From Pantoea allii (GTDB taxonomy: Bacteria > Pseudomonadota > Gammaproteobacteria > Enterobacterales > Enterobacteriaceae): a stretch of DNA of 64,000 nt. A program made the translations under genes and the position numbers. Shown in pieces: positions 29,673-40,615 of this stretch. The stretch spans positions 1-64,000 of the forward strand of contig NZ_NTMH01000036.1 of assembly GCF_002307475.1 (NCBI RefSeq), given 5' to 3'. The notes under the pieces are model-generated. The model was not told where the DNA came from. It made no database searches and worked only from the letters and a program-made list of their open reading frames with translations. Each line of letters starts with the position of its first letter. The stretch's first letter is position 1.

Positions 29673-31577
29673 ATGAAATTACAAAGCAACGCCTTTCGCG
29701 ATTACAGCGCCGAACAAAAAGTCTTTGTCCGCAGGGCTTTTATCGCTTTTGTCGGCATCTTACTGCTCTCCTCCGTGCTGGTGGTCAATCTCTATCATCT
29801 GCAGATTCTCCGTTTCGACGACTACAGTACCCGGTCAAATGAAAACCGTATAAAGCTGGTGCCGGTTGCGCCCAGCCGCGGCATTATTTATGACCGTACC
29901 GGTACGCCACTGGCCCTGAACCGCACGATTTATCAGGCCGAACTGGTGCCGGAAAAAGTCGACGATCTCAAGCAAACGCTGCAAAATTTGCGCCCGGTGC
30001 TCGACCTCACCGATGACGATATTGAGGCGTTTGAAAAAGAGCGTAAGCGCTCACGTCGCTTTACCTCTATCCCGGTAAAAACCGGCCTTAATGAGGTGCA
30101 GGTTGCCCGCTTTGCCGTGAACCAGTACCGCTTCCCCGGCGTAGAAGTCAAAGGCTATCAGCGCCGCTACTATCCCTTTGGGCAAACCCTGACCCATGTT
30201 GTGGGCTATGTCTCGAAAATCAACGATCGGGATGTGGCGCGTCTGGATAAAGAAGGGAAATGGCCAAACTATGCGGCTACGCACGATATCGGTAAACTCG
30301 GTATCGAAGCCTATTACGAAGACCTGCTTCACGGTAAAACCGGTTATGAAGAGGTTGAGGTAAACAACCGTGGTCGGGTGATCCGTCAGTTGCACGAGCA
30401 ATCCCCGCAGGCCGGGCGCGATATCTATCTGACCATTGATCTGAAACTGCAGCAGTACATTGAAACGCTGTTAGCCGGTAGCCGTGCCGCCGTGGTAGTG
30501 AGCGATCCCCGCACCGGGGAAATTCTGGCGATGGTGTCAACGCCCAGCTACGATCCGAACCTGTTCGTTGACGGCATCTCCAGCAAAGACTATCGCGGAT
30601 TGCTGGAAGATGAGAACCGTCCGCTGTATAACCGCGCCATCCAGGCCGCCTATCCGCCTGCCTCAACGGTTAAACCTTATGTCGCCGTGTCCGCGCTAAG
30701 CGCTGGCGTCATCAATCGAAATACCAGCCTGTTCGATCCCGGCTGGTGGCAACTGCCCGGCTCCGAGAAGCGCTATCGTGACTGGAAAAAATGGGGCCAC
30801 GGTCGTCTGAACGTCACCCGCTCGCTCGAAGAGTCTGCGGATACGTTCTTTTATCAGGTTGCCTATGACATGGGCATCGATCGTCTGTCCGAATGGATGA
30901 CCAAATTCGGCTATGGATCGCGTACGGGAATTGATTTACCGCAGGAGAGTGCGGGCAATATGCCGACGCGCGACTGGAAGATGCGCCGCTTTAAAAAGCC
31001 CTGGTATCAGGGCGATACCATTCCTGTCGGTATCGGTCAGGGCTACTGGACGGCAACACCGCTGCAGATGAATAAAGCGATGATGATTCTCATCAATGAC
31101 GGGGTTATCAAAGTGCCACATATGCTGCGCGCTACCCGCGAGGGCCGCACCCTGGTGCCTTACCGTCAGCCCCCTTCCCAACCGATTGGTGACATCCATT
31201 CAGGCTATTGGGAAATTGCCAAAGACGGCATGTATGGCGTTGCCAATCGCCCTAACGGTACGGCCCACAAAAGCTTTGCCGATGCGCCTTACAAAATTGC
31301 CGCCAAATCAGGTACGGCTCAGGTCTTTGGTCTGAAAGAGAACGAAACTTATAACGCGCACAAAATCGCAGAACGCCTGCGTGACCATAAGCTGATGACC
31401 GCATTTGCGCCATATGATAAACCGCGTGTTGCCGTGACGATGATTCTGGAAAACGGTGGGGCCGGACCGGCCGTGGGTACGGTAATGCGTCAGATACTGG
31501 ATCACATAATGTTAGGTGACAATAATACTGTCCTGCCAGATGCGGCTCCTACACCGCCAGGCTATGAAGGTGAATAA
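29673..31577 (+). CDS. mrdA: Penicillin-binding protein 2 (elongasome transpeptidase)
   Basis: Transpeptidase of the Rod complex, required for rod shape. 634 residues. One N-terminal membrane helix (about 20-42), a dimerisation/pedestal domain, and a transpeptidase domain with S331-x2-K334 in [11 protein letters not shown] near 388 and KSGTA near 544. The following rodA starts 2 bp after its stop, which fits the obligate PBP2-RodA pair. Confidence 0.97.
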   Translation: MKLQSNAFRDYSAEQKVFVRRAFIAFVGILLLSSVLVVNLYHLQILRFDDYSTRSNENRIKLVPVAPSRGIIYDRTGTPLALNRTIYQAELVPEKVDDLKQTLQNLRPVLDLTDDDIEAFEKERKRSRRFTSIPVKTGLNEVQVARFAVNQYRFPGVEVKGYQRRYYPFGQTLTHVVGYVSKINDRDVARLDKEGKWPNYAATHDIGKLGIEAYYEDLLHGKTGYEEVEVNNRGRVIRQLHEQSPQAGRDIYLTIDLKLQQYIETLLAGSRAAVVVSDPRTGEILAMVSTPSYDPNLFVDGISSKDYRGLLEDENRPLYNRAIQAAYPPASTVKPYVAVSALSAGVINRNTSLFDPGWWQLPGSEKRYRDWKKWGHGRLNVTRSLEESADTFFYQVAYDMGIDRLSEWMTKFGYGSRTGIDLPQESAGNMPTRDWKMRRFKKPWYQGDTIPVGIGQGYWTATPLQMNKAMMILINDGVIKVPHMLRATREGRTLVPYRQPPSQPIGDIHSGYWEIAKDGMYGVANRPNGTAHKSFADAPYKIAAKSGTAQVFGLKENETYNAHKIAERLRDHKLMTAFAPYDKPRVAVTMILENGGAGPAVGTVMRQILDHIMLGDNNTVLPDAAPTPPGYEGE

Positions 31578-31579
31578 TC

Positions 31580-32698
31580 ATGTCGATGAATGACAGCCCG
31601 CAGAAGCGGACAATCTGGATGCGCATGCACATTGATCCGCTCTTTATGCTGATTATCCTCGCGCTGCTGACCTTTAGTGCCATTGTTATCTGGAGTGCCA
31701 GCGGCCAGGACCCCGGTATGATGGAGCGTAAGCTGGGTCAGATCGCCATGGGATTGGTTATCATGCTGGTGCTGGCACAGGTTCCGCCCCGGGTGTACGA
31801 AGGCTGGGCCCCCTATTTGTATATTGTCTGTGTCATCCTGCTCGTTGCCGTGGATGCCTTTGGGCAAATCAGTAAAGGCGCACAGCGTTGGCTGGATTTG
31901 GGTTTTGTCCGCTTTCAGCCCTCTGAAATTGCCAAAATCGCGGTTCCCTTGATGGTGGCCCGCTTTATCAACCGCGACGTGTGCCCGCCGACGTTAAAAA
32001 ACACCGCGATTGCGCTGGTGCTGATCTTTCTTCCTACCCTGTTAGTCGCGGCGCAGCCTGACCTTGGTACCTCTATTCTGGTGGCGGCATCGGGTTTGTT
32101 TGTGCTGTTCCTGTCCGGGATGAGCTGGAAACTGATTGGTATCGCCGTACTGCTGGTCGCAGCCTTTATTCCTATTCTGTGGTTCTTTCTGATGCATGAT
32201 TATCAGCGAGACCGCGTGATGATGCTGCTCGATCCCGAGACCGATCCGCTTGGCGCGGGTTATCACATCATTCAGTCGAAAATTGCCATCGGCTCTGGCG
32301 GCTTGCGCGGTAAGGGCTGGTTGCATGGAACCCAGTCACAGCTTGAGTTCTTACCGGAACGCCATACCGACTTTATTTTTGCCGTGCTGGCAGAAGAGCT
32401 GGGACTGGTAGGCGTACTGGTGCTGCTGGTGCTGTATCTGCTGTTAATTATGCGCGGACTGATTGTGGCTGCCCGCGCACAGACGACCTTTGGCCGCGTG
32501 ATGGCCGGGGGGTTAATGTTGATTTTATTCGTCTATGTTTTCGTTAACATTGGCATGGTTAGTGGTATCTTACCGGTGGTTGGCGTTCCGCTGCCGCTGG
32601 TCAGTTACGGCGGATCGGCGCTTATTGTACTTATGGCAGGATTTGGCATCGTCATGTCGATCCACACACACCGAAAAATGTTATCTAAAAGTGTTTAA
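31580..32698 (+). CDS. mrdB: RodA, SEDS peptidoglycan glycosyltransferase
   Basis: Polymerises lipid II in the elongasome together with PBP2. 372 residues with about ten membrane helices. SEDS signature regions are present: FQPSEIAKI, the catalytic Asp region (QPDLGTS), and [12 protein letters not shown] near the end. Forms the mrdA-mrdB operon with rlpA 10 bp downstream. Confidence 0.97.
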   Translation: MSMNDSPQKRTIWMRMHIDPLFMLIILALLTFSAIVIWSASGQDPGMMERKLGQIAMGLVIMLVLAQVPPRVYEGWAPYLYIVCVILLVAVDAFGQISKGAQRWLDLGFVRFQPSEIAKIAVPLMVARFINRDVCPPTLKNTAIALVLIFLPTLLVAAQPDLGTSILVAASGLFVLFLSGMSWKLIGIAVLLVAAFIPILWFFLMHDYQRDRVMMLLDPETDPLGAGYHIIQSKIAIGSGGLRGKGWLHGTQSQLEFLPERHTDFIFAVLAEELGLVGVLVLLVLYLLLIMRGLIVAARAQTTFGRVMAGGLMLILFVYVFVNIGMVSGILPVVGVPLPLVSYGGSALIVLMAGFGIVMSIHTHRKMLSKSV

Positions 32699-32708
32699 GA
32701 GGTCGCAG

Positions 32709-33896
32709 ATGCGTAAGGACTGGCTTGGCGTTGTATTGGCTTCATTGGTTTTAGCTGCATGTTCTACCCAGGAACCGCAACAACAAAGTGCGCCACCCCA
32801 GCCTGCCTATAACGGCCCGGTGGTTGAAATTCCTGGCGTTGAGCCTCGTTATGAGCCGGTCAATCCGTCGACCAATCAGGACTACAGCGTCAACGGTAAA
32901 AACTACCGCATCATTAAAAATCCGGCCAACTACAGCGAAGTGGGTCTGGCCACCTGGTACGGTGAAGAAGCGCAGGGTAATCGTACTGCGACGGGGGAAA
33001 CCTTTGATCCCGATGCCCTGACCGCCGCCCACCCGACGCTTCCTCTGCCAAGCTATGTGCGCGTCACTAACCTGGCAAACGGACGTCAGATTGTCGTGCG
33101 CGTTAACGATCGCGGCCCTTATACGCCAGGGCGCATTATCGATCTGTCTCGTGCCGCGGGTGACCGCCTGAACATCTCCAATAATTCCCGCGTGCGCGTT
33201 GATTACATCAGCGTCGCGCCAGACGGCACGCTCTCCGGTCCCGGCACCATCGGCACCGTGGTCGCCAAACAGAGCTATGCCCTGCCTTCGCGTCCCGATT
33301 TGAACGGCCCGGTCATGAGCAGCCCACCCGTGATGAACGGTGGTGGTAGCCAGCCGATGATGAACGGTAGCAGCCAGCCAGTGATGAGCGGTGGCAGTCA
33401 GCAGCAGACAGCGCCGACGACTGAACCCGATGCGCAGGATGTCTCGCCGGTGAGCAATGCCACTCTGCAAAGTCATGATGCCATGGGCGCACCAGTGCAG
33501 AGCGGCGGTTTTCTGGGTGCCCCACAGCCGTTAGCGAGCGGCGTGCTGGAAGGTAGCGAGCCTGCCGCCAGCGCACCTGCTGCAGCGGCTCCGGCAGCCG
33601 CTGCACCGATTACGGCCAGTGCCGCGACCTCTCACCCGGCACCCGCGGCTCAGGGCGGATCATCGCTTTCAGGCTATGTGGTTCAGGTCAGTGCCATCAA
33701 TGATGCTGCACGTGCCCGGCAGTTGCTCACCAGTCTGCGCCAGCGCTTCGGTGTCCCTGGTGCAGTGGAAAATGCAGGCAATGTCTACCGCGTACAACTT
33801 GGTGGTTATAAAACCCGTGCTGAAGCCGTTGCTTTACAGCAACGCCTGAGCAGTGAAGGCCAGAGCGCGGCCTTCGTGACCACAGCAGGCCGTTAA
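32709..33896 (+). CDS. rlpA: Septal-ring lytic transglycosylase-like lipoprotein RlpA
   Basis: Lipoprotein with a double-psi beta-barrel that in some bacteria cleaves denuded glycan strands at the septum. ATG at 32709 gives 395 residues; the frame extends upstream into mrdB but without an SD. Lipobox LAAC with Cys18. The barrel domain (about 75-180) carries GLATWYGEEAQGNRTATGE (split) and VVRVNDRGPY. The middle part is a repetitive Met-Asn-Gly-Gly-Ser/Gln stretch then Ala/Pro-rich. A C-terminal SPOR domain (about 320-395) binds denuded glycans. Confidence 0.95.
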   Translation: MRKDWLGVVLASLVLAACSTQEPQQQSAPPQPAYNGPVVEIPGVEPRYEPVNPSTNQDYSVNGKNYRIIKNPANYSEVGLATWYGEEAQGNRTATGETFDPDALTAAHPTLPLPSYVRVTNLANGRQIVVRVNDRGPYTPGRIIDLSRAAGDRLNISNNSRVRVDYISVAPDGTLSGPGTIGTVVAKQSYALPSRPDLNGPVMSSPPVMNGGGSQPMMNGSSQPVMSGGSQQQTAPTTEPDAQDVSPVSNATLQSHDAMGAPVQSGGFLGAPQPLASGVLEGSEPAASAPAAAAPAAAAPITASAATSHPAPAAQGGSSLSGYVVQVSAINDAARARQLLTSLRQRFGVPGAVENAGNVYRVQLGGYKTRAEAVALQQRLSSEGQSAAFVTTAGR

Positions 33897-33951
33897 CCGA
33901 CAGGGATGCTCTGATTGGTAACGTCTGCTAACAACCCAGTCATTAAGCCGG

Positions 33952-33975
33952 ATGCCTGTAAATCAGGCATTTGTT
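33952..33975 (+). terminator. Possible terminator after rlpA
   Basis: ATGCCTG / CAGGCAT, a 7-bp stem with a TAAAT loop followed by TTGTT, is 55 bp after the rlpA stop and 52 bp before dacA. Confidence 0.55.
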
Positions 33976-34027
33976 ATGATGAGTGACTTTTTTAAACCCT
34001 AAACCCATGGATGTTGTCGTCCCACAC

Positions 34028-35239
34028 ATGAACACGCTGAAACCTTCTCGTTTGTTAAAACGCCTGACAGTGGGATCACTGATCGCTTTCTCTCTCAGCC
34101 ATGTTGCTATCGCTGATGATGTTAATCTCAAGACCATGATTCCGGGCGTACCGGACATTGATGCCGAAGCCTACGTTCTCATCGACTACAACTCAGGAAA
34201 AGTGCTGGCAGAGAAAAACGCGGACGCCCGTCGCGACCCAGCAAGCCTGACGAAAATGATGACCAGCTACGTTATCGGTCAGGCAGTGAAAGCCGGAAAA
34301 ATCCATCAGGACGACATCGTCACTGTGGGTCAGGATGCGTGGGCAACCGGCAATCCGGTGTTCAAGGGTTCATCGTTAATGTTCCTGAAACCAGGCGACC
34401 GCGTACCGGTTTCTCAGCTCACCCGTGGCATCGTATTGCAGTCTGGTAACGATGCCTGCGTAGCGATGGCGGACTATGTCGCCGGTAGCCAGGATGCTTT
34501 TGTTGGCCTGATGAACAACTACGTCAAAGCGCTGGGTCTGCAAAACACCCATTTCCAGACGGTTCATGGTCTGGATGCGGAAGGACAGTACAGCTCGGCA
34601 CGTGACATGGCACTGATCGGCCAGGCGCTGATCCGTGATGTGCCGGAAGAGTACGCGGTTTATAAAGAGAAAGAGTTTACCTTTAACAATATCCGTCAGA
34701 TGAACCGTAACGGTCTGCTGTGGGATACCAGTTTGACGGTCGATGGCATCAAAACCGGCCATACCGCGGCAGCAGGTTATAACCTGGTCGCCTCGGCGAC
34801 AGAAGGCCAGATGCGTCTGATCTCAGCCGTGATGGGCGGTCATACCTATAAAGGCCGCGAAACCGAAAGTAAAAAGCTGCTGACCTGGGGCTTCCGCTTC
34901 TTTGAAACCGTCGCGCCGCTGAAAGCCGGAAAAGAGTTTGCTTCTGAACCGGTATGGTTTGGTAACAGCGATCGCGTACAGCTGGGCGTCGAGAAAGATG
35001 CTTATCTGACGATTCCGCGCGGCCGCATGAAAGATCTGAAAGCCAGCTATGTGCTGACCAATACTGAACTGCATGCACCGCTGAAGAAAAATCAGGTGGT
35101 AGGCAGTATCAATTTCCAGCTGGATGGCAAAACAATCGATCAGCGTCCTCTGGTGGTGTTGAACGAAGTTTCTGAAGGCGGTTTCTTCAGCCGTATCGTT
35201 GACTACATCAAACTGATGTTCCATCACTGGTTCGGTTAA
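34028..35239 (+). CDS. dacA: D-alanyl-D-alanine carboxypeptidase PBP5
   Basis: Trims the terminal D-Ala from peptidoglycan pentapeptides. ATG at 34028 gives 403 residues, the same as E. coli; an in-frame start at 33983 or 34007 would lengthen the signal peptide without homology. Signal peptide cleaved near A29 ([10 protein letters not shown]). S73-x2-K76 (SLTK), SGN ([10 protein letters not shown]) and KTG (GIKTGHT). A C-terminal amphipathic helix (about the last 18 residues, [11 protein letters not shown]) anchors it to the membrane. No strong SD is visible. Confidence 0.96.
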   Translation: MNTLKPSRLLKRLTVGSLIAFSLSHVAIADDVNLKTMIPGVPDIDAEAYVLIDYNSGKVLAEKNADARRDPASLTKMMTSYVIGQAVKAGKIHQDDIVTVGQDAWATGNPVFKGSSLMFLKPGDRVPVSQLTRGIVLQSGNDACVAMADYVAGSQDAFVGLMNNYVKALGLQNTHFQTVHGLDAEGQYSSARDMALIGQALIRDVPEEYAVYKEKEFTFNNIRQMNRNGLLWDTSLTVDGIKTGHTAAAGYNLVASATEGQMRLISAVMGGHTYKGRETESKKLLTWGFRFFETVAPLKAGKEFASEPVWFGNSDRVQLGVEKDAYLTIPRGRMKDLKASYVLTNTELHAPLKKNQVVGSINFQLDGKTIDQRPLVVLNEVSEGGFFSRIVDYIKLMFHHWFG

Positions 35240-35294
35240 TGGCGCAGGGCGGTTGAAAAACCGCCACCTTGCCCCCATTACAGGTTAATATGAT

Positions 35295-35323
35295 GCTCCC
35301 GCTTCGGCGGGAGCCTGTTTTTT
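35295..35323 (+). terminator. Rho-independent terminator of dacA
   Basis: GCTCCCGC-TTCG-GCGGGAGC with a stable UUCG tetraloop and a TTTTTT tail, 55 bp after the dacA stop. Confidence 0.92.
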
Positions 35324-35339
35324 ATGTACCGGAGTGATT

Positions 35340-35603
35340 ATGAAAACCAAACTGAATGAACTGCTCGAATTCCCTACCCCGTTTACCTACAAAGTGATGG
35401 GGCTGGCACAGCCGGAGCTGGTTGATTTGGTGCTTGAGGTAGTGCAACGCCATGCACCCGGCGATTACAGCCCAGAAGTGAAACCCAGCAGCAAAGGTAA
35501 CTATCACTCGGTCAATGTCACGATCAACGCCACCCATATCGAACAGGTTGAAACCCTGTATGAAGAACTGGGCAAAATCGAAATCGTGCGGATGGTGCTG
35601 TAA
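35340..35603 (+). CDS. ybeD: YbeD, DUF493 protein
   Basis: 87 residues from the ATG at 35340 (CCGGAG upstream); a GTG at 35334 would add two residues. Nearly identical to E. coli YbeD, a small alpha/beta fold protein with ACT-like topology and possible regulatory role. Sits between dacA and lipB, as in E. coli, with its own terminator. Confidence 0.95.
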   Translation: MKTKLNELLEFPTPFTYKVMGLAQPELVDLVLEVVQRHAPGDYSPEVKPSSKGNYHSVNVTINATHIEQVETLYEELGKIEIVRMVL

Positions 35604-35624
35604 CCTCCTCAAAAAAGGGTAAAC

Positions 35625-35659
35625 GGGTCAGGCTGCGGGTAACGCACTGACCCATTTTT
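35625..35659 (+). terminator. Rho-independent terminator of ybeD
   Basis: GGGTCAG (35625-35631) / CTGACCC (35647-35653) with an inner TGCG/CGCA stem, then ATTTTT; 21 bp after the ybeD stop. Confidence 0.85.
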
Positions 35660-35794
35660 ATTGGCTGGCGATATGCCAGCACCGATCCCACCTTAAACCT
35701 CTCTGCGCCACGATAACCGCCTCATCGCGAAGGCGTTTAACTTCAGCGCCGCCAGCGTTATACTCAGCCTCTCGCCTTTTAACGGATACTCGTT

Positions 35795-36448
35795 TTGTCA
35801 GCTGACACGCTTCTTATTCGCCAGTTTGGTTTATGTGACTGGCAATCGACCTCAGACGCCATGCACCACTATACCGACCAGCGCAACGCCGAAAGCCGGG
35901 ATGAAGTCTGGCTGGTTGAACATTACCCGGTATTTACTCAGGGCCAGGCAGGAAAAGCCGAGCACCTGCTGATGCCCGGCAATATTCCGGTGGTACAGAG
36001 CGACAGAGGCGGCCAGGTGACCTACCACGGCCCCGGACAACAGATTATGTACGTACTGATTGATGTTAAACGCCGCAAAACCGGTGTGCGTCAGTTGGTT
36101 ACCGCCTTAGAGGAAACCGTGATTGCCGTGCTGGCGCGCTTTGGCGTGGCTGCCCGAGCCCGTCCCGATGCGCCTGGCGTCTATGTGGGTGACGAGAAAA
36201 TCTGCTCGCTGGGACTGCGTATTCGTAAGGGCTGTTCTTTTCACGGACTGGCGTTAAACGTGGCGATGGACTTGTCACCTTTTTTACGTATCAATCCTTG
36301 TGGCTATGCCGGAATGAATATGACGCAGTTGCAACACTTTCGGCCTGAGGTCACGCTCGCCGATGTCCAGCCGTTGCTGGCGGAGACGTTTGCCCAGCAG
36401 TTGGGTTATCAACAGGTCGAATGGCACCCGGTTAAGACCTCGGACTGA
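35795..36448 (+). CDS. lipB: Octanoyl-[ACP]-protein octanoyltransferase
   Basis: Transfers octanoate from ACP to lipoyl domains, step one of lipoate synthesis. 217 residues from a TTG start, as in E. coli lipB. Active-site C169 in INPCGYAGM and K135 in EKICSLGLR are both present at the E. coli positions, as is [12 protein letters not shown]. The regulator gene ybeF found between lipB and lipA in E. coli is absent. Confidence 0.95.
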   Translation: MSADTLLIRQFGLCDWQSTSDAMHHYTDQRNAESRDEVWLVEHYPVFTQGQAGKAEHLLMPGNIPVVQSDRGGQVTYHGPGQQIMYVLIDVKRRKTGVRQLVTALEETVIAVLARFGVAARARPDAPGVYVGDEKICSLGLRIRKGCSFHGLALNVAMDLSPFLRINPCGYAGMNMTQLQHFRPEVTLADVQPLLAETFAQQLGYQQVEWHPVKTSD

Positions 36449-36521
36449 GTTAACTGTGAATGCGTATTTACAAATATGTAACTTATCGGCTCTGTCTTTG
36501 GCTGCTTCCTGGTCGATGAGA

Positions 36522-36530
36522 TGATATAAT
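36522..36530 (+). promoter_or_regulatory. Extended -10 promoter of lipA
   Basis: TG-A-TATAAT (36522-36530) is a perfect extended -10 box about 92 bp before the lipA ATG. No good -35 is seen. Confidence 0.65.
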
Positions 36531-36622
36531 TTTTGCACTTTTTTCAAATAAAGTTGAAAGCCGCCTTCTCGGGTTGAGTGAGACAGCTTTCAAATCGCAA
36601 TCCGACCGGAACCTGCTGATTT

Positions 36623-37588
36623 ATGAGTAAACCAATTCAGATGGAACGCGGCGTCAAATATCGTGACGCAGACAAAATGGCGCTGATCCCGGTGAAAACC
36701 GTGGCCGTCGACCGGCAAGAGATTTTACGCAAGCCGGAGTGGATGAAAATCAAACTGCCTGCGGACTCCAGTCGTATTCAGGGCATAAAAGCGGCAATGC
36801 GTAAAAACGGACTCCACTCCGTTTGTGAAGAAGCCTCCTGCCCTAACCTTGCCGAATGTTTTAACCACGGTACGGCAACCTTTATGATCCTGGGCGCGAT
36901 CTGTACCCGTCGCTGCCCGTTCTGCGATGTTGCACACGGTCGTCCTAACGCGCCTGATGCGAACGAGCCGGGTAAACTCGCCCAGACCATCGCCGATATG
37001 GCCCTGCGCTATGTCGTTATCACCTCGGTGGATCGTGACGATCTGCGTGATGGCGGCGCGCAGCATTTTGCCGACTGTATCACCGCCATCCGGGAAAAAA
37101 GCCCCAGCATTAAAATTGAAACCCTGGTGCCTGACTTCCGTGGTCGTATGGATCGTGCGCTTGAGATTCTGACTGCAACTCCGCCGGATGTGTTTAACCA
37201 CAACCTTGAAAACGTGCCGCGCGTGTATCGCCAGGTGCGCCCGGGCGCAAACTATGAATGGTCGCTGAAACTGCTGGAGCGCTTTAAAGAAGCCCATCCA
37301 GAGGTGCCGACGAAATCCGGTTTGATGGTAGGTCTGGGTGAAACCAACGCTGAAATCGTTGAGGTGATGCGCGACCTGCGTCGTCACGGTGTGACGATGT
37401 TAACGCTGGGTCAGTATCTGCAGCCCAGCCGTCACCATCTGCCCGTTCAGCGCTATGTCAGTCCAGCGGAATTCGATGAGATGAAAGAAGAGGCGATGGC
37501 GATGGGCTTTACTCATGCGGCCTGTGGTCCTTTTGTCCGCTCGTCTTACCACGCCGATATGCAGGCAAAAGGCCTGGAAGTCAAATAG
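36623..37588 (+). CDS. lipA: Lipoyl synthase
   Basis: Radical-SAM enzyme that inserts two sulfurs into octanoyl groups. 321 residues. The radical-SAM cluster is C94-x3-C98-x2-C101 (CTRRCPFC) and the sacrificial auxiliary cluster is C68-x4-C73-x5-C79 ([12 protein letters not shown]). C-terminal RSSYHAD serine ligand is present. All positions match E. coli LipA. Confidence 0.98.
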   Translation: MSKPIQMERGVKYRDADKMALIPVKTVAVDRQEILRKPEWMKIKLPADSSRIQGIKAAMRKNGLHSVCEEASCPNLAECFNHGTATFMILGAICTRRCPFCDVAHGRPNAPDANEPGKLAQTIADMALRYVVITSVDRDDLRDGGAQHFADCITAIREKSPSIKIETLVPDFRGRMDRALEILTATPPDVFNHNLENVPRVYRQVRPGANYEWSLKLLERFKEAHPEVPTKSGLMVGLGETNAEIVEVMRDLRRHGVTMLTLGQYLQPSRHHLPVQRYVSPAEFDEMKEEAMAMGFTHAACGPFVRSSYHADMQAKGLEVK

Positions 37589-37614
37589 CGTTCGCTCACC
37601 CGCCGTCATTAAAA

Positions 37615-37652
37615 AACAAAAAAACCAGATTGTCCGCAATCTGGTTTTTTTT
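37615..37652. terminator. Bidirectional terminator between lipA and tatE
   Basis: AAACCAGATTG / CAATCTGGTTT with a TCCG loop and A/T runs on both sides. It separates convergent lipA and tatE. Confidence 0.9.
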
Positions 37653-37700
37653 ACTGCGGTCAGAAATAAAAATTAACACTTTTCTAAAACTGACGTGGCA

Positions 37701-37904
37701 TTAGTCTTTGTGAGAAACGCGTTCTGCAGGTGTTTCTTCCGCTGTGGTGCGTGCTGCACTGGAATCTTCGTCTTTCATGGCCTTTTTAAAGCCTTTGATT
37801 GCAGAGCCCAGATCGCCACCCAGAGAACGTAACTTATTGGTGCCGAAAAGCAGTACGATAAGCGCACCGATAATCAGCAGCTTGGCAATACTGATACCTT
37901 CCAT
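37701..37904 (-). CDS. tatE: Sec-independent translocase component TatE
   Basis: TatA-family subunit. 67 residues: N-terminal membrane helix ([18 protein letters not shown]), the [14 protein letters not shown] hinge and amphipathic helix ([14 protein letters not shown]), then a short acidic tail. The isolated position beside lipA and the 67-residue size match E. coli TatE. Confidence 0.95.
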   Translation of the reverse strand: MEGISIAKLLIIGALIVLLFGTNKLRSLGGDLGSAIKGFKKAMKDEDSSAARTTAEETPAERVSHKD

Positions 37905-38043
37905 ATTTAACCTTTATAATCTGGCGAATAACGGTAACCCCTATTTAGGCGCAGTTTAGCCCTAACCTCAAGCGTAATCTGTAACAGAGTAAGATCGCGG
38001 TGGCCCTCCTTCAGGTCCCAGGCCCCGTCCTGCCGAATAACGC

Positions 38044-38841
38044 TTAGCGCGACGCATCCAGTTCAGGCCGACTAAACCGGCGGTTATCCAGCACCGGTAA
38101 CATTGCGCGTGCCGTAGCGATTCTTTGCGGGTCAAGCTCGGCGAAGATCAGTGCGTGAGACTCGGCCGCACGGCTTATTGGCACACCCAGCGGATCAACC
38201 ACCATGCTGTTGCCAATATTACGCGTCCCGCACTCTCCGACGGCGACCACATAACAGGTATTTTCCAGCGCACGCGTGCGGGTAAGTAAATCCCAGTGCA
38301 TCTCTTTTAACGGCCCTTTGACCCAGGCTGAAGGTAAGACCAGCACGTCGGCACCATCCAGCACAAGCCGCCGTGCCAGCTCAGGAAAACGCACATCGTA
38401 ACAGGTCATCAGCCCTACTTTCATGCCCGCCACGTCCACCAGAGGTGGAACCTGTTCACCCGCTTCAACGCGCGTTGATTCCTGCATGGCAAAGGCATCG
38501 TAGAGATGCAGCTTGCGATACTCTGCCACGAGCTTCCCGTCGCGAATCACCACCAGCACGTTAAAGACTTTATGGTTATTACCGGGTACATGCATTCCCA
38601 GGACCGTCGTCAGTCTGGTGCCCTTACTGGCGACCAGCAATTGCGACAGGAATGGTCCATCCAGCGGCTGTGCGGCTTCCAGAATTAAATCGGGGTTTGT
38701 GATGTCACTGGCCAGCACCGCCTCAGGCAGGACTAACAGGTCGGCATCAGCACGGCTGGCCTGATCCATCATGCTCAGGCAGGTTGTGGCGTTTTCCTGC
38801 CATTCACGCTTAACTGCAAATTGCCCTAGCGCGACTTTCAT
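38044..38841 (-). CDS. ybeM: Nitrilase-family amidase, probable deaminated-glutathione amidase
   Basis: 265 residues with the nitrilase triad E40 (LPEAVL), K110 (RKLHLYD) and C147 (MTCYDVRFPE). The E. coli K-12 equivalent, ybeM, sits at the same place and is damaged in that strain; intact versions hydrolyse deaminated glutathione. Substrate assignment is by family. It reads toward tatE, 139 bp away. Confidence 0.88.
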   Translation of the reverse strand: MKVALGQFAVKREWQENATTCLSMMDQASRADADLLVLPEAVLASDITNPDLILEAAQPLDGPFLSQLLVASKGTRLTTVLGMHVPGNNHKVFNVLVVIRDGKLVAEYRKLHLYDAFAMQESTRVEAGEQVPPLVDVAGMKVGLMTCYDVRFPELARRLVLDGADVLVLPSAWVKGPLKEMHWDLLTRTRALENTCYVVAVGECGTRNIGNSMVVDPLGVPISRAAESHALIFAELDPQRIATARAMLPVLDNRRFSRPELDASR

Positions 38842-38898
38842 TATCCCTTCTCCAGCGACGCCGTGTCGCTCTGTGAGCCCAATGGTGAGCCTGTCATC

Positions 38899-39330
38899 TT
38901 ACAGAGGCTGTAATGCTTTCACATGATAGCGTGGCGATTCAACATAACCTTCACGGCCATAAAACTGGTTTGCTTTGAGGCGCGAGGCATGACAGTGCAC
39001 TTCCATGCGATCACAGCCGTGCTGAGCCGCCAGCGCTTCTGCGTGCTGCAGGAGTTTCTGTCCGACGCCTTTGCTACGCTCACCTTCGGCAATGCACACG
39101 TAGCTGATGCGAGCAAAATCACCCGCCAGCGCCAGCTGAGGAATAAAATGGAGAGAGATAAATCCCAGCACCTGATTGCCGTGCTCTGCAACCAGCAGCT
39201 TTTCATTCGGATCGGTCATCAGTTGAGCAAGGCGTTGCTCAATAAAATGCTCTGTACCGCCATAACCAAGTTCACTTAACAACGCGCTCAACACGAAGCT
39301 GTCCTTCGCCTGAGCTGGACGAATATTCAT
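38899..39330 (-). CDS. GNAT-family N-acetyltransferase, substrate unknown
   Basis: 143 residues. The acetyl-CoA loop is R85-S-K-G-V-G90 (R-x-x-G-x-G/A), with VLGFISLHF forming beta4 and ISYVCIAEGERSKG leading into the loop. C-terminal NQFYGREGYVE is typical of GNATs. Upstream of ybeM on the same strand with 57 bp between, so they may be cotranscribed. The E. coli crcB gene normally here is absent. Confidence 0.85.
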   Translation of the reverse strand: MNIRPAQAKDSFVLSALLSELGYGGTEHFIEQRLAQLMTDPNEKLLVAEHGNQVLGFISLHFIPQLALAGDFARISYVCIAEGERSKGVGQKLLQHAEALAAQHGCDRMEVHCHASRLKANQFYGREGYVESPRYHVKALQPL

Positions 39331-39637
39331 CCTGTCACCTCTTTCTCTGCGATGCGGAGAGTCAGTTATAACCCGAGACGCCGTAAAATGCTGCTCCTGC
39401 GAGTTGTTATGATTATGTTACGGGGATTATCTGTGACTCGCTCCGCAGTTTGCCAGTCGTTGTGGCGCTGCAGAATGGGCCTGAGTCCGATGTAGCAGTA
39501 GAACCAGGTGCGGCCCGGGTTAAGGCGAGAACGTGATGATGCGAGGGGAAGTACGGTGGGATAAGAGCGAAGCCATTGTGTAAGTGTTCCGCCTGAGGCC
39601 GGGCTGAAAACCAACGGTATGGTTGCGTGCAGCCATA
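39331..39637. other. GNAT-cspE intergenic region, no gene seen
   Basis: About 307 bp. A short open frame on the minus strand (39366-39614) has no recognisable domain or SD. The GNAT promoter should lie here. Nothing else identified. Confidence 0.5.
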
Positions 39638-39665
39638 AAAAAACCCGCCAGAAGGCGGGTTTTTA
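39638..39665 (-). terminator. Rho-independent terminator of cspE
   Basis: AAAAACCCGCC-AGAA-GGCGGGTTTTT lies 18 bp past the cspE stop on the minus strand; symmetrical A/T runs allow both directions. Confidence 0.9.
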
Positions 39666-39682
39666 GAATTCTGACTGTTAAC

Positions 39683-39892
39683 TTACAGACTGATAACGTT
39701 AGCAGCAGATGGGCCTTTTGCGCCGTCAGTGATTTCAAACTCTACACGCTGACCTTCAGCCAGAGTTTTGAAGCCATTGCTCTGGATCGCAGAGAAATGT
39801 ACGAATACATCTTTGCTGCCATCTTCAGGAGTAATGAAACCGAATCCTTTAGATTCATTAAACCACTTAACGTTACCTTTAATCTTAGACAT
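39683..39892 (-). CDS. cspE: Cold-shock-like RNA chaperone CspE
   Basis: 69 residues, a single cold-shock domain with RNP1 KGFGFI (15-20) and RNP2 VFVHF (29-33). Melts RNA secondary structure and acts as a transcription antiterminator. Placement between the tatE/ybeM group and pagP is as in E. coli. Confidence 0.97.
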   Translation of the reverse strand: MSKIKGNVKWFNESKGFGFITPEDGSKDVFVHFSAIQSNGFKTLAEGQRVEFEITDGAKGPSAANVISL

Positions 39893-40042
39893 CTATATTA
39901 CCTTTACATGAAAAATGGACACTAAACTGTGTCGCCATCTAGTACAGCAATTGCTGAGGGTTTTGTCCAGCCTGAATTGATGAAAAAGTGATAAATATCG
40001 CTATTATTTTCCCTTTAGTGACTTATTCAGGGGTTCTGAGGC

Positions 40043-40615
40043 TTAAAACTGCCAGCGCAGCCAGGCAAAATACACGTTACCGTTGTTGTAAGTACCTGGA
40101 ATATAAGTCATTTGAAAATTAACCGGCCCATAACCTACTGATGCTAACGGCAATAAAGCCGGCACAGGATAGTATCCCCAGTTATTCCTCGCCGTGATGC
40201 CAGCGGTAAAGCCCAAACCATAGTGAAAATTCTGATCCGCCAGTGGTCGCCAGGTTGCTTCCCAGCCATAGCCGCCAAAGGGTTCCCACTTGTTAAAGGA
40301 ATCTTTAAACGCCATCAGGTAAAGGCCGTGCCAGTTACCTTTCTCATCGTAACGTGAAACCCCACCACCCGCTCCCCAGGGACGTTCGTTATATCTGTGG
40401 ATATGCTCATCATCATACGTCCAGCGGTTATGCCAGGTGATGGCGGGCACATAAACATCAATGGAGTCAGGCTGTTGCCAGGTTTGCTGGACATTATCAG
40501 TGAAAGTGTCCCAGCCCGATTTTATCTGCTGGGTCAGCATGACCGCCTGGAGAGAAAATGAAAAAAATAGCGCCAGTAAGGGCGCTGATAAGCGTGCGAT
40601 AAAAGACCTGTTCAC
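40043..40615 (-). CDS. pagP: Lipid A palmitoyltransferase PagP
   Basis: Outer-membrane eight-stranded barrel enzyme that adds palmitate to lipid A. A GTG at 40615 with AAAGG upstream gives 190 residues with a signal peptide; the frame is open to an ATG at 40672 but that N-terminus is not signal-like. Catalytic residues H62 (AITWHNRW) and D105/S106 ([11 protein letters not shown]). The C-terminal [20 protein letters not shown] (split) segment and terminal F are hallmarks. Normally PhoPQ-induced; no clear PhoP box found. Confidence 0.93.
   Translation of the reverse strand: MNRSFIARLSAPLLALFFSFSLQAVMLTQQIKSGWDTFTDNVQQTWQQPDSIDVYVPAITWHNRWTYDDEHIHRYNERPWGAGGGVSRYDEKGNWHGLYLMAFKDSFNKWEPFGGYGWEATWRPLADQNFHYGLGFTAGITARNNWGYYPVPALLPLASVGYGPVNFQMTYIPGTYNNGNVYFAWLRWQF

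Noticed and set aside
39366-39614. 82-codon minus-strand frame between the GNAT gene and cspE
   Set aside because: No SD, no recognised domain and rich in residues expected from shadow frames.
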